Of a DNA stretch of 64,000 bases, positions 8,745 through 18,522 are shown one piece after another. The stretch's first letter is position 1. Every line of letters starts with the position of its first letter. The notes under the pieces are model-generated. The model was not told where the DNA came from and did no database searches. It saw nothing but the letters and a program-made list of their open reading frames with translations. The stretch covers positions 279,742 through 343,741 of the forward strand of contig NZ_JBGFGL010000075.1 in the NCBI RefSeq assembly GCF_041224425.1, read 5' to 3'. The position numbers and the translations under genes were made by a program. The DNA comes from Psychroserpens sp041224425 (lineage in GTDB: Bacteria; Bacteroidota; Bacteroidia; Flavobacteriales; Flavobacteriaceae).

Positions 8745-9491
8745 TTATTCAGCTTGGGTAAAATAAATCTTTAATAAAGTAGCGATACCTATCAAAAGGA
8801 TAAAAATCAAAGATAATTTTCGAAATTTAGATTGCGGAATGTAAGCTAAGATCTTTTTGCCAATGTATGAACCTATTAATCCAATGACCAATAAAAAAGG
8901 TACATATTTTAAATCGTGCTTATGAATGTACCCATTGTTGTAATACACAAAGGTTCTTGAAAAGTCAATCATAAAATCAATAAAGGCAGAGGTGGCAATA
9001 AACACACTTTTTTCTAAGTTGAAAGCTGCCATGGTTAAGCCACGAATGGCGCCTCCAGTGCCAAGTAAGCCTGCTGAAAATCCGGAAAGGGTTCCACCAA
9101 TAATGGCGTTTTTATTTTTAGCATGTACAACTACTTTGCTTTTAATTAAAAAAAACAAACTCAAGGCTACGAGAAACAATCCCAAAAAGATTTCTAAAAA
9201 GTAAGTGTTGAGGTATTTGGATATGATACCACCTATTATAACAAAAATCACAGAAGGAACGCCAATATAGAGGAGGAGTCTTTTGTTCAAGCCTTTTTTG
9301 AACAGGAAAATTTTACTCAAATTACTCGACAAATGAAAAATGGCGGTCAGGCCAAGGACGGAATAGAAATCAAAGTAAAAGTTACCAATAGGGACAAAGA
9401 ATACCGAAGAACCAAAGCCACCAATCGTACCAATTATTTCAGCTACCAAGGCTAAAAATAAAAACACAAAGTTGATATCAATATTTCTCAT
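8745..9491 (-). CDS. TauE/SafE-family permease
   Basis: 248 aa with about eight predicted helices. The family hallmarks GTIGGFGSSVFFVP near residue 20 and GFSAGLLGTGGAIRGL in the second half are the inverted-repeat signature of TauE/SafE (sulfite/organosulfonate exporter) proteins. The substrate is not predictable. It leads the cupin and MBL genes (5 bp spacing) on the same strand. Confidence 0.9.
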   Translation of the reverse strand: MRNIDINFVFLFLALVAEIIGTIGGFGSSVFFVPIGNFYFDFYSVLGLTAIFHLSSNLSKIFLFKKGLNKRLLLYIGVPSVIFVIIGGIISKYLNTYFLEIFLGLFLVALSLFFLIKSKVVVHAKNKNAIIGGTLSGFSAGLLGTGGAIRGLTMAAFNLEKSVFIATSAFIDFMIDFSRTFVYYNNGYIHKHDLKYVPFLLVIGLIGSYIGKKILAYIPQSKFRKLSLIFILLIGIATLLKIYFTQAE

Positions 9492-9601
9492 CTAGACAGG
9501 CTACAGTAGGAGAATAGGTGTACATTCACAAATTACATAAATAAAATGAATTAGCAATTTGAAAACTGCACCAAACATAACTTTTAGTAGCTACTGTTTT
9601 G

Positions 9602-10519
9602 TTAGTCTCCTTTATCTATATTGATATTAGGAATTTTGATGATTTCTACGGTTGTAGAGGCCAATTGTACTTTGCCTTCAGTCTTCATGATGTCATTTCC
9701 GATGCGTTCATTCAACAGGTGTTTTGTAGATCGTCTCTTTTTGTAATCAACTATATAACGCAAATTGAATTGCACCCAATTGTCGGTCATTGTAATGGCT
9801 AAGGTTGGTTCCACCTGAGCGTTTTCTATGTAATATTTATTGACCACTTGATTCCATTCTGAAATGGATTGGTTTACATATTCTGAAAGGATTTCAGAAG
9901 CGGTTTTCACCACAATGGATTTAGCCAATTCAAGATCGGAACCATATCGAATAGGGATGTTGAACTCGTCCCAAACAAATGGAAAATCCCTTGAATAATT
10001 GTAAACAGGACCTTTAAATACAAAGGCATTACTCAATTTAACAATTCTGCCACTGTAATTATCGCTCGATACCCATTCACCAATTTCCATCATGGTCGTG
10101 TAAATACTATCGATATCAATCACATCGCCTTTAATATTATTGATTTCAATTCGGTCGCCTGGTTTATATACGCCAACAAAAAAGATGTAGAAGGAACCTG
10201 CCACACTTAAAATCAATTCTTGCAAGGTAATCGTGATTCCAGCTGTGAGCAGTCCTATGGCCAAAGCAAAGTCTTTGATGCTTCCTGTAAAAAAAGAAAT
10301 GGTAACAATGACGAGTAAAAAGTAACCGAAAATTTCAACTGCTTTTTGCGATTTGTATCGAATGCTATTATCAGGAAGTTTACGTCTAAGGTATCGTCGT
10401 AAAAAAGCGATGGTAAGTAAAATAAGAACAGCCCAAATAATGTATTTAAAAATATTTGAGGTTACTGGATATTTGTTAATCCACTGGTTTATTTGTTCAA
10501 ATAGTTCCATAGGTTTCAA
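9602..10519 (-). CDS. MscS-family mechanosensitive channel
   Basis: 305 aa. Helices at about 18-38, 60-80 and 85-115; the last is the pore helix (LAIGLLTAGITITLQELILSVAGSFYIF) leading into the MscS beta domain with YKPGDRIEINNIKGDVIDI and NAFVFKGPVYNYS. Family role: pressure-relief or conductance channel in the inner membrane. Start ATG at 10519 fits a short cytoplasmic or periplasmic leader. Stands alone. Confidence 0.9.
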   Translation of the reverse strand: MKPMELFEQINQWINKYPVTSNIFKYIIWAVLILLTIAFLRRYLRRKLPDNSIRYKSQKAVEIFGYFLLVIVTISFFTGSIKDFALAIGLLTAGITITLQELILSVAGSFYIFFVGVYKPGDRIEINNIKGDVIDIDSIYTTMMEIGEWVSSDNYSGRIVKLSNAFVFKGPVYNYSRDFPFVWDEFNIPIRYGSDLELAKSIVVKTASEILSEYVNQSISEWNQVVNKYYIENAQVEPTLAITMTDNWVQFNLRYIVDYKKRRSTKHLLNERIGNDIMKTEGKVQLASTTVEIIKIPNINIDKGD

Positions 10520-10631
10520 TAACTACTATGATATTACTTATTTTTTCTGAAAAACGTTATCATAACTTACGGTTACTAGAGTAAACAAGTTAATTAATTC
10601 CAGCGAATTTTCAATAAGGAAAATGATGTGG

Positions 10632-11312
10632 TTATTTATAAACGTTATCGAAAGTCGCTCGTGATATATATCCTAAGTCTATCAATTCACTTTTATCATC
10701 AATTGGTTTTAGATAGCCATTTTGTAGGTAAACGATTGTGTCGGCTAAACTTATCACATTTTCATAGTCGTGGTCTGTAATGATGAATCCTTTTGAAGCT
10801 TTCAATTTCTTGATGTAATCAATGATGTAGGTTTTGATGATCGGACTCACTCCGTTGAAAGGTTCATCCAATAATATGAATTCTGCATCAGAATGTACTA
10901 TGAGCAATATTTCAACCATTCTTCTTTCACCACCAGATAAGTGTTGGTTTTCTTTGTATAATAAGGGTTTAATATGTTCATTTTCCAGAAGGATAGGTCT
11001 GTTTTCCTTTCTTAGAAACAAGTGTATTAAGGTTCTTATAGAAATATTATTCGGTAAAAAGTTGTCTTGAGGTAAATAATTGATCAGGTTCTTTCTGTCT
11101 GAATTGTTTTTGATGACTTTGTTGCCAACTCTAACGAATTTAGATTCTGCTTTTTCAGTTCCAAAGATGATTTTAAGAAGTGTGGATTTTCCTGAACCGT
11201 TACGACCAATGAGGCCTTTGATTTCTCCTTTATTGCAAGACATGAAAATATCACTCAGAATAATTTTATTTCCAAAGGATTTTGTGACGCTATCTATATG
11301 AAGTGAGTTCAA
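10632..11312 (-). CDS. ABC transporter ATP-binding protein
   Basis: 227 aa ATPase. Walker A GRNGSGKST, signature LSGGERRM, Walker B FILLDEPFNG and the H-loop ITDHDYE are all present. The open frame continues to an ATG at 11366, but that would overlap the preceding gene by 58 bp. A TTG at 11312 gives a 4 bp TTGA overlap with the stop of the upstream membrane-protein gene and starts directly before LHIDSVTKSFG, so I prefer it. Together with the small membrane protein it could form a minimal export module; the substrate is unknown. Confidence 0.88.
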   Translation of the reverse strand: MNSLHIDSVTKSFGNKIILSDIFMSCNKGEIKGLIGRNGSGKSTLLKIIFGTEKAESKFVRVGNKVIKNNSDRKNLINYLPQDNFLPNNISIRTLIHLFLRKENRPILLENEHIKPLLYKENQHLSGGERRMVEILLIVHSDAEFILLDEPFNGVSPIIKTYIIDYIKKLKASKGFIITDHDYENVISLADTIVYLQNGYLKPIDDKSELIDLGYISRATFDNVYK

Positions 11313-11584
11313 ATTATGGCCAAGATTAAAACATTTATAATTCCGAAAACAACAGTTGAAATCCAAAGTTTCGTATTGGTTAATCCTAAATTATAGTAGT
11401 AATAGTATTGGTTTTTATTCTTGACTTCATAGAAAAAGAAGTGCACAAAAGGAGACACGCAAAGAAAGATCAATCCGATAACTTTAAGGTCACCACCAAA
11501 TACCAATCCTATTAAAACAGCAATGGCATAGGATATAAACACTATTTTTCTTTGAAATAAAAGGATGTTTTTAAGGAATCTCAA
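11309..11584 (-). CDS. small membrane protein coupled to the ABC ATPase
   Basis: 91 aa with three hydrophobic helices (about 14-30, 34-50 and 70-90). Not recognised by family. Its stop codon overlaps a TTG start of the ATP-binding gene (TTGA), which implies translational coupling and that this is the membrane partner, although it is much shorter than a usual permease. A longer permease may be encoded elsewhere. Confidence 0.7.
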   Translation of the reverse strand: MRFLKNILLFQRKIVFISYAIAVLIGLVFGGDLKVIGLIFLCVSPFVHFFFYEVKNKNQYYYYYNLGLTNTKLWISTVVFGIINVLILAII

Positions 11585-11610
11585 AAGTGGCTGTTTTCAA
11601 ATTAGTGGTG

Positions 11611-12054
11611 TTATGATAAGGCTTTCCTAAATCCGATACGACTACTGCCATCAGAATACCAGTTTTCCATTTCAGTAAATTGTCTATAGCCATGTCTGTT
11701 GTAAAATCGGATGGTTGCAGCTCCTGAAGTCCATAACCAAATGTTCTGAACACCGATTGCTTTAGTGTGATGTTCCAATGCTTCCAAAAGATCAGAACCG
11801 ATGCCTTGATCTCGAAATTCTTTATCGATAAATAAATCGGTTAAATGGAACCAACCAGAATAGCGATCTCCATTTTTATGAGCTAATCCTGAAGCGCATC
11901 CCACAAGTTTGTTGTCTTTCATAGCCACAAAGCTCATTTGTTGAGTACTTTCAAGTGCGATCCCTTCTTCAATAGAAAGCTTGTCAAAGCCAGTATTCAC
12001 ATGTTCGATTTCCTTTGAGGTTAATTCGCGATTGACAATTTTAATTCCCTTCAT
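11611..12054 (-). CDS. GNAT-family N-acetyltransferase
   Basis: 147 aa. Acetyl-CoA binding motif A is visible as DLFIDKEFRDQGIGSDLLEAL, with the C-terminal IRFYNRHGYRQF typical of the family. Substrate unknown. Same strand as the following small ABC module, 27 bp away. A second, unrelated GNAT gene is at 16500-16970. Confidence 0.9.
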   Translation of the reverse strand: MKGIKIVNRELTSKEIEHVNTGFDKLSIEEGIALESTQQMSFVAMKDNKLVGCASGLAHKNGDRYSGWFHLTDLFIDKEFRDQGIGSDLLEALEHHTKAIGVQNIWLWTSGAATIRFYNRHGYRQFTEMENWYSDGSSRIGFRKALS

Positions 12055-12399
12055 GTCATACTATAGTTTATGTTTATGTGACAATACCAAAACTATGGAT
12101 AAAAATGCTTTGTATTTATTCATTTAACCAGTTTGTTTTTTGATAGATTTAATTAAAAGTACAAATTTTAAAAAAGAGGATTCTCTTGGTTAGAATAGAA
12201 GTATCTGATTTTTGTAGTCTAAACAACGTATGTAATTTGTGTTATCTAATGAATTATTATTTAACTTAATATTTTTAAGTCAGCAATAAATGTTAAACTG
12301 GTATTAAAGTAGCAGCAGTAAAAGTGGCAAGTATACGTAAAGTTATATATTAAGTTAATAAAAGAGAACAATCACTTTTTATACCTATTGTTCAAAATA
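12055..12399. other. divergent intergenic region
   Basis: 345 bp gap between the divergent GNAT and PAP2 genes. It should hold both promoters. For the plus strand the best candidate is TTG near 12212 followed by TAATTTG near 12229, one base short of the consensus. No ORF, RNA gene or repeat was seen. Confidence 0.4.
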
Positions 12400-13140
12400 A
12401 TGCAGTGTATGGTAAAATGGCTAACAATACTTGTAGAATGGGTGCGAAATAAAATAGTTCCGCGCTTTAGTAAATACCGATCTAAGCTACCCTATATAAT
12501 TATTGTTGTTTTTGCCCTTATAGTTGTTGTCGTTGGGATTAATGTTTTTATAGAACTTACAGATACGCTCAGTTCTGATAAACTTATTGCTTATGACACT
12601 AAAATAACAAACTATATCACTTCTTTCCGTAGTCCAGCACTTGATAGTTACTTCATTACGATGACCAAAATTGGTGATGTTCATGGCTATCTCATTATAT
12701 TAGGGATTGCACTTCTGCTTACTATTTTGGTCTTTAGAAAGTGGAAATATATCGGACAGATTACCCTTGTTTTGTTTTTGGCTAGTTTTTCAAATGTAAT
12801 TTTAAAACGTGTTATAGATCGTGCTCGTCCAGACGACATTGAACATCTTGTGGTTGTGAATACCCTTAGTTATCCTAGTGGTCATGCGATGAGTGCCATG
12901 GCATTTTATGGATTTTTAATTTTTTTGGTCTCTTTTCTGAACGTTCATAAATTACTTAAAATGATAATCATATCATTATTACTGTTACTCATCCTTAGTA
13001 TAGGTGTTAGCCGAATCTATCTTGGAGTACACTTCCCTTCGGATATTGCTGGAGGGTTTATAGCGGGATTAATATGGGTATTCTTCTGTATCTTTATCTT
13101 TAACGTGATTGAAGTATTCCGAAGAGATCCAAGTACCTAA
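12400..13140 (+). CDS. PAP2-family membrane phosphatase
   Basis: About 246 aa from the ATG at 12400 (an upstream TTG at 12388 is in frame but less likely). The three PAP2 phosphatase motifs are intact: KRVIDRARP, PSGHAMS and SRIYLGVHFPSD, carried between about five helices. Family reaction: dephosphorylation of lipid phosphates such as phosphatidate or undecaprenyl pyrophosphate on the outer face of the inner membrane. It precedes the kinase-fold-like gene by 48 bp on the same strand and may be co-transcribed. Confidence 0.9.
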   Translation: MQCMVKWLTILVEWVRNKIVPRFSKYRSKLPYIIIVVFALIVVVVGINVFIELTDTLSSDKLIAYDTKITNYITSFRSPALDSYFITMTKIGDVHGYLIILGIALLLTILVFRKWKYIGQITLVLFLASFSNVILKRVIDRARPDDIEHLVVVNTLSYPSGHAMSAMAFYGFLIFLVSFLNVHKLLKMIIISLLLLLILSIGVSRIYLGVHFPSDIAGGFIAGLIWVFFCIFIFNVIEVFRRDPST

Positions 13141-13188
13141 ATGTTTAAAAATTACTATTTTTTATTGAATTGAAATACTAACTGTTCC

Positions 13189-14478
13189 ATGCGTAAAATT
13201 TTATTTTTTCTGGTTGTCATACTAATCGTGTTTATTGCGATGGTTTATCTTTCACTTTTTGAAACCAAGAAAACGTTTGCTACTTGTAAGATTCTAAGTG
13301 TAGATGATATAACTCGAACTGATTTTAAAGAGTTTGATTCTGTTACTGTGGCAGCCAATCTTTTATACGAAGCCAGTTTTCTAAAAGAAATTATGCAGGG
13401 CGAACAGTATCGTGACGCATGGAGTACACCAGTTACAGTACCGATTGTGTTTTTGGACACTCTAAAAGGCGGTATGAGGATTGTGAAAGAAGGTGGTGGC
13501 AATCAAACCCATTCAATTAAAATAGCAGATTCGAAAGGAGTTTTGTATACCTTGCGAAGTTTGAGCAAAAATCCAGAACCACTAATTCCCGAAATAGCTG
13601 AAGATTTACACCTAGAGAACATTGTCGTTGATGGTGTTTCGGCACAGCATCCTTACGCTGCCTTATTGGTAGCGCAGCTTGCAGATGCTGTAGATGTACT
13701 TCATACGCAACCTCAATTGGTTTTTGTTCCTGAGCAAGAGGCTTTGGGTGATTATAATAAAAAATATGGCAATAGATTGTATTATTTAGAGTACGAAAGT
13801 GAAGGACCCGTTAACTGGACACGGCTAACCAATGTTAAAGAACTTATTGACACAGACGACTTACTAGAATTACAAAACAAAAAAGAAGTTCCTGTGATAC
13901 TAAATAAAAATGCCTTGATACGTGCGCGTCTTTTTGATAATATTATTGGTGATTGGGATCGCCATGCCAAGCAATGGGGTTGGGCCATTCAAGAACACAA
14001 TGGAATATCAACAGCAACACCTATTCCAACCGATCGAGATAATGCGTTTTTTAAGGGAGATGGTATCATTCCAACGTTAATAACTAACGATAGTTTTCAT
14101 CCTGAAGTTCAAAGTTTTGATTCAGAAAAAGTTTTTGATGAAGGATTGGTTTCCAAGTTTGATATTTACTTCCTTAGGAATACTACTTTAGCTCAATTTA
14201 CAGATGAAGCGCAACAACTTTCCCAACTTCTCACCAATGAAGCGATAGATAACGCTTTTAAGATTTGGCCTGCTACAATTGATAGTTTAGATGGTAAAAT
14301 GCTTCGTGACCAAATAAAGCATCGACGGAATAATATTGTTAATACTGCAGCTCAATTTTATAAAACTATCCAAGCGCAACCCAAAGAAGAACTAACTTTA
14401 AAGGGATGTGAAGATGTACCTCTTGAAGGGCTTATGCGCTATTGTTTTGATTGTAATCAGCTTCTTGAAAAGTTATAA
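13189..14478 (+). CDS. membrane-anchored protein with kinase-like fold motifs
   Basis: 429 aa. One N-terminal helix (residues 4-22), then a large soluble region outside the inner membrane. The segment RARLFDNIIGDWDRHAKQWGW followed by PIPTDRDNAFF recalls the catalytic Asp-x-x-x-Asn and metal-binding parts of FAM20/HipA/CotH-like atypical kinases and occurs in Bacteroidota proteins often linked to calcineurin-like or surface-antigen proteins. Kinase activity is inference only. The stop is 13 bp from the convergent serine hydrolase. Confidence 0.75.
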   Translation: MRKILFFLVVILIVFIAMVYLSLFETKKTFATCKILSVDDITRTDFKEFDSVTVAANLLYEASFLKEIMQGEQYRDAWSTPVTVPIVFLDTLKGGMRIVKEGGGNQTHSIKIADSKGVLYTLRSLSKNPEPLIPEIAEDLHLENIVVDGVSAQHPYAALLVAQLADAVDVLHTQPQLVFVPEQEALGDYNKKYGNRLYYLEYESEGPVNWTRLTNVKELIDTDDLLELQNKKEVPVILNKNALIRARLFDNIIGDWDRHAKQWGWAIQEHNGISTATPIPTDRDNAFFKGDGIIPTLITNDSFHPEVQSFDSEKVFDEGLVSKFDIYFLRNTTLAQFTDEAQQLSQLLTNEAIDNAFKIWPATIDSLDGKMLRDQIKHRRNNIVNTAAQFYKTIQAQPKEELTLKGCEDVPLEGLMRYCFDCNQLLEKL

Positions 14479-14491
14479 ATAAAGAACACAT

Positions 14492-15511
14492 CTATTCTTT
14501 TTTCTTCAAAATCTTAACAATTCGATTGATAGTGATTTCTGATAAATTCCACTCATAACCATTAAAATCTGTTGTATTTATAAATTGCACAACAACGGTG
14601 TCGATATCGTCATGGTATTCGGCAAGACTTTGGTACCCAGGAACCAATCCTCCATGTTCGTATTCGTAAATAGAAGCGTAGATTTCTTCTTCACCTTCTT
14701 TAAATACCGAACCATCATTTAACGCTCTTAAGAATATTCCAACATCTTGTGCAGTAGCGAGCATGCCGTTTTCATTTTCCTTAAAATCTTGCTCCAAACC
14801 TACATAATAACCACTCATTACATCGTCTAAATTGACTTCTTTCAAAGAAAAAAATGTATTGTTCAGTTCAAGGGGTATTAATATGTGCTCCTTGATATAT
14901 TTTTCATGGCTATAACCTAAAACCTTATCCATGATTTTTCGTAGCAATAAATAATTGGTGTTTGAATATGCATAGCCTTTATCAGGTTCGAAATGTGCTG
15001 GTAAATCGAGCGCAAATTCAAGCGCCTTTTTACCATTTTCTTGTTCATTTTCCCAATAAGCAGGATTATCTGTGAAATTTGGAATTCCACTACGATGTTG
15101 AACCATGTGCCTCAATGTGATATGTTCAGCATTTTCAATTCTGCCTACTAGTTCTGGAAAGTAATCTGATAAAGCATCATCTAAAGATAAGCGATTGGTA
15201 TGGGCTAGTTTTGTGATGGCAACTGCAGTATACAGTTTACTGATGCTTGCAATTTTAAATAATGATTGTGGGTCTGCAGGGATTTTATTTTCCCGATTTT
15301 TCCAACCACCTGTATAAAATGCTGGAGGTTCTCCTCCCTTATCTACATACACTATCATTCCATCAAAACCATGACCAATTGCTTCATCAACTTGTTCTTG
15401 AACCGTATTTGGCAAGGGTAAAATCCATGCCCAAACCAAAATCCATGGTACAAAGTACAAGGAGATTGCTGTTCCTACCAGTAATACGATTCTAAATATC
15501 TTTTTTTTCAT
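14492..15511 (-). CDS. serine hydrolase, class C beta-lactamase/DD-peptidase fold
   Basis: 339 aa with an N-terminal membrane segment (residues 7-30). The active-site SxxK is SISK (Ser89-Lys92) and the YxN motif is YSNTNY in the middle. The late HGG motif (YEHGGLVPGYQS) stands in for KTG. Family members are penicillin-binding-protein-like esterases or peptidases; substrate unknown. Convergent with the upstream plus-strand gene. Confidence 0.9.
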   Translation of the reverse strand: MKKKIFRIVLLVGTAISLYFVPWILVWAWILPLPNTVQEQVDEAIGHGFDGMIVYVDKGGEPPAFYTGGWKNRENKIPADPQSLFKIASISKLYTAVAITKLAHTNRLSLDDALSDYFPELVGRIENAEHITLRHMVQHRSGIPNFTDNPAYWENEQENGKKALEFALDLPAHFEPDKGYAYSNTNYLLLRKIMDKVLGYSHEKYIKEHILIPLELNNTFFSLKEVNLDDVMSGYYVGLEQDFKENENGMLATAQDVGIFLRALNDGSVFKEGEEEIYASIYEYEHGGLVPGYQSLAEYHDDIDTVVVQFINTTDFNGYEWNLSEITINRIVKILKKKE

Positions 15512-15665
15512 AATGTTATTTGTCTTTCAGAAGCATGGGATATTTGTAAATGTCGTAGACAAATTTCCTTTTTTACATTTTTAAAGGGAAGTATTAATTT
15601 CTGAATTGTTGAATCCTATTGATGAACTGTTCATTCACTCTTGGATTTCTTCCATAGTATTAATT

Positions 15666-16457
15666 TTACTGATGTTTTTGAATCTCTTGTTCGAGTATTG
15701 ACAACATATTGGTAATTCTGTCCCTTAATGTTTGAGATTGAAAATTAGCGATTTGGCTAAAGGTTATTACTTGGCTAACGATGCCTTCAAGTTCTGTGTC
15801 TGAAAGAACATTGTTCAGGTCTACATTCTTTTTTGACTGACCAATACTGAATTTATAATTGTAATTTTTGTCTAGGGCTTCTGTAGGTGTGTAACCATCT
15901 TTCCATACATTATTGTTGATATTTCTAGAAACGCCGAGTCTAATAGCACAAGGAATGATCATTTCCGTTCTAAATTTTTGGTATTCTAACTCTATTTCTT
16001 GCACTTGATATACTTCTGAAGACCAATTTGATAAGATCCTAACGAGTTCCTGGTTCCGAATCAGTCGTAATTTATCAGTACCAACAATATCATTCTTAAT
16101 TGGGTCGAATGTAGGATCTCTTATAATTTTTGAAAAAGAGTTGTAAAAGAGGTCTTCATCAACTGAATTAGGGTCGTCAATAAAATTTAGTAATTTATTA
16201 CAAGCCACTAAAGCTTCATTTCGCATCAGTATTTTTTCATCTAACTGTAAAAGATTGCTTTGATACTCGTTTTGCAATTGCTTGAGGATTAAGCCCTCTG
16301 TTTCTAAATCTTTTTGGTTTTCATTCCAATTATTAATACTTAAAGCGATTAATATTCCAATTACCACAAGTACAATTTCACCTATAGCGTAAATGAGATA
16401 TTTTCTGAATTTATTTTCGGAGAGGAGGCTTTGCCTGATTTTTCTAAAAAACTTCAT
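15666..16457 (-). CDS. DUF6090 family membrane protein (copy 1)
   Basis: 263 aa. N-terminus MKFFRKIRQSLLSENKFRKY followed by YAIGEIVLVVIGILIALSINNWNE is the DUF6090 hallmark: a basic amphipathic stretch, one transmembrane helix (about 22-45), then a variable extracytoplasmic domain rich in coiled-coil-like heptads. Function unknown. Six other copies lie in this window (24585, 29368, 37273, 44346, 47024, 51602). A TATCTTTA-type -7 box lies just upstream (near 16476). This copy and its surroundings may be an old cassette, but no clear attC-like site remains next to it. Confidence 0.9.
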   Translation of the reverse strand: MKFFRKIRQSLLSENKFRKYLIYAIGEIVLVVIGILIALSINNWNENQKDLETEGLILKQLQNEYQSNLLQLDEKILMRNEALVACNKLLNFIDDPNSVDEDLFYNSFSKIIRDPTFDPIKNDIVGTDKLRLIRNQELVRILSNWSSEVYQVQEIELEYQKFRTEMIIPCAIRLGVSRNINNNVWKDGYTPTEALDKNYNYKFSIGQSKKNVDLNNVLSDTELEGIVSQVITFSQIANFQSQTLRDRITNMLSILEQEIQKHQ

Positions 16458-16499
16458 TGTTAAAGGTTAGTGTCTCTAAAGATATGATTTTTAGTGAAT

Positions 16500-16970
16500 T
16501 CAAGTTCTGCTGTGCTTTTCCCAATTTTCTTTGGTCATCACAAACTTTATTTCACCATTTCCATGTGTGCCGATTTCGGTCCATCCTGTTTTTCTGTAAA
16601 AATTTTCAGCCCTTGTTTTCTTGTCTGTACTTAACCAAATATTATCAGAGGTTTGACTAAAATACCAATCTAACATGATTTTCTGTAATTGCTTTCCTAT
16701 GCCATTGCACTCAAAATTTGGTTCTATGAAAAGAGCCCAAACATTCCGTTCTTTTAAATCGACAATAGAAAATCCGATGATTTGGTTTTCAATTTCACCA
16801 ACCCAACCCTTTCCACGGTTGGTTATGAACTCTAAACAAAGCTCATCTGTGACTAAATTGGGATTTGATAATATGTTTTCTCTAACTGAATTTCTTACAC
16901 GTTGAATTTGTTTTATATCATTTGCAGTAGCTACTCTAAAATTCAATTTATTGAAATTCATGTGTTTCAT
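16500..16970 (-). CDS. GNAT-family N-acetyltransferase
   Basis: 156 aa (M1 or M4 may start). LNFRVATANDIKQIQRVR at the N-terminus and FIEPNFECNGIGKQLQKIML as motif A, then AENFYRKTGWTEIG, define a GNAT enzyme. Substrate unknown. It lies 43 bp upstream of DUF6090 copy 1 in coding direction. Such small acetyltransferases are common integron cargo in other phyla; here no flanking attC-like site is recognisable. Confidence 0.9.
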   Translation of the reverse strand: MKHMNFNKLNFRVATANDIKQIQRVRNSVRENILSNPNLVTDELCLEFITNRGKGWVGEIENQIIGFSIVDLKERNVWALFIEPNFECNGIGKQLQKIMLDWYFSQTSDNIWLSTDKKTRAENFYRKTGWTEIGTHGNGEIKFVMTKENWEKHSRT

Positions 16971-17058
16971 TGAATCAATTACTTCTAGTAGATAACATCT
17001 TTATAGAAATGGCTTTTTGAAAATCGTGTCGCTGCGTTAGTTTTATGATGAGCGCTTA

Positions 17059-18513
17059 TTACTGGTTAGTCATAAATGTTCCTTTAATATCATCATAATA
17101 GTACAATTCTTTCAGTGGTAGGCCATTTTCATCAAAAATTTTGCTCCAAGTGTTTAAAGGTTCCCAAATACAGGTACCATTTCCTCTATTGTTTGGTAAA
17201 TTGAATACCATATCATTTACCGCTTTTTTGAAAGCGCTGTATTCAACAACATTCACATCTTTTTTATATCGATCAATAATGTCCAGCATATTACTGTTGA
17301 GATCATCTAATGTACAGTGCCATATAGGGTAGTAGGAGAGTCCAATGATATCAAATTCGACTCCACGTGCTATCATGTTGTCAAACCAAAATGTCGTCTC
17401 CTTATTTTGTCCGCCTAGCGCCAAATGCATCATTATCTTTGTGTTTGGATCTACTTCTCTTACAGCTTCTGAACCTGCTTTTAACAAGCTCGCTAGATTA
17501 TCTAAATTTGAAATATGACCTTCTGGCCAAACTATACCATGATTAACTTCATTTCCTATTTGTACCATCTCTGGCATTGTGCCTTGGTTTTTTAGTTCTT
17601 GGAGCACTGATTTTGTATACTCCTTAAGCGTACTGGTGAGCTCATTAAATTCCAATCCTTCCCAAGCTTTAGGTTTAAACTGCTTTTGTGGGTCGGCCCA
17701 AGTATCGCTGTAGTGAAAATCTAATAGCAAATGTAGTCCTGCATCTTTAATACGTTTTGCCATTTGCAAGGTATAGTCCAATCCGCAAAACCCTTTTTCT
17801 GGAGAATAGCCATTTTCATTTTCAGGATTGACAAACACTCGTAAGCGGATATAATTAAATCCATGGTTTTTTAGAATCTCAATGGCATCCTTTTCTTGAC
17901 CATCATCATGAAAAACCATTCCTCTGGCTTCAAGTTGAGGTAAAAAGGAAATATCGGCACCCAACATCTCTGGTTCAATTTTAGGTCCTTTGGTAATTTG
18001 CGAGGTTGTAGGTTTCAATAATTCTACATCGGCTGAAATGGTGTGTATTTCGTGAGAAGCTGGCCAAAGACTGTCTGTTACTACTTCAACTTTTATTTTA
18101 TCGGTTGTATTTCCAGCTCTAAGCCATAATTTTTTTACACCATTCGAAATTTTTGATTTCCAAATGGAGAGGGTATCAGATTTTAAAACTGATTCGATCT
18201 CTGAGCTATCAATATCTATAATTGTGGCATCTCCTTTAACACTAATGCGAAAGGGTAATGACGCATCTTTAATTTCCATTCCTGTGCTGTCTACAGCGCT
18301 TATGCGTAATAAAGATTGATCTTTACCATTGGCTATCATTGTAGTTTTATAACTTGCAAATACAAGCGCGTTGGGTTTGCCTGAAGCGACTTGGTACCAA
18401 TCTGAATAATCCTTGGCTGGTTGTTTGGTTTCATCTGGTTTTTTATCCGTTTTTTGATTGCAGGACACAAAAAACATAAGAAAGATGAAACTTAAAATGG
18501 CGTGGTTTTTCAT
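17059..18513 (-). CDS. GH53 endo-beta-1,4-galactanase lipoprotein
   Basis: 484 aa. Lipobox FVSCN (Cys18). Residues about 45-165 are an Ig-like sandwich; residues 180-484 are a GH53 TIM barrel. The acid/base Glu is in QIGNEVNHG (Glu322) and the nucleophile in NVVEYSAF (Glu424). Other barrel landmarks: LGADISFLPQLEARG, YIRLRVFVNP, LLLDFHYSDTWADP. Reaction by family: internal cleavage of beta-1,4-galactan chains of arabinogalactan or pectin side chains at the cell surface. No SusC/D pair is adjacent. The following small exported gene (18523) is 9 bp upstream and probably co-transcribed. Confidence 0.93.
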   Translation of the reverse strand: MKNHAILSFIFLMFFVSCNQKTDKKPDETKQPAKDYSDWYQVASGKPNALVFASYKTTMIANGKDQSLLRISAVDSTGMEIKDASLPFRISVKGDATIIDIDSSEIESVLKSDTLSIWKSKISNGVKKLWLRAGNTTDKIKVEVVTDSLWPASHEIHTISADVELLKPTTSQITKGPKIEPEMLGADISFLPQLEARGMVFHDDGQEKDAIEILKNHGFNYIRLRVFVNPENENGYSPEKGFCGLDYTLQMAKRIKDAGLHLLLDFHYSDTWADPQKQFKPKAWEGLEFNELTSTLKEYTKSVLQELKNQGTMPEMVQIGNEVNHGIVWPEGHISNLDNLASLLKAGSEAVREVDPNTKIMMHLALGGQNKETTFWFDNMIARGVEFDIIGLSYYPIWHCTLDDLNSNMLDIIDRYKKDVNVVEYSAFKKAVNDMVFNLPNNRGNGTCIWEPLNTWSKIFDENGLPLKELYYYDDIKGTFMTNQ

Positions 18514-18522
18514 CTAAATTGA

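Noticed and set aside
11313..11366. Longer N-terminus of the ABC ATPase
   Set aside because: Would overlap the previous gene by 58 bp with a Cys-rich sequence unlike ABC ATPases; TTG at 11312 fits a coupled start.
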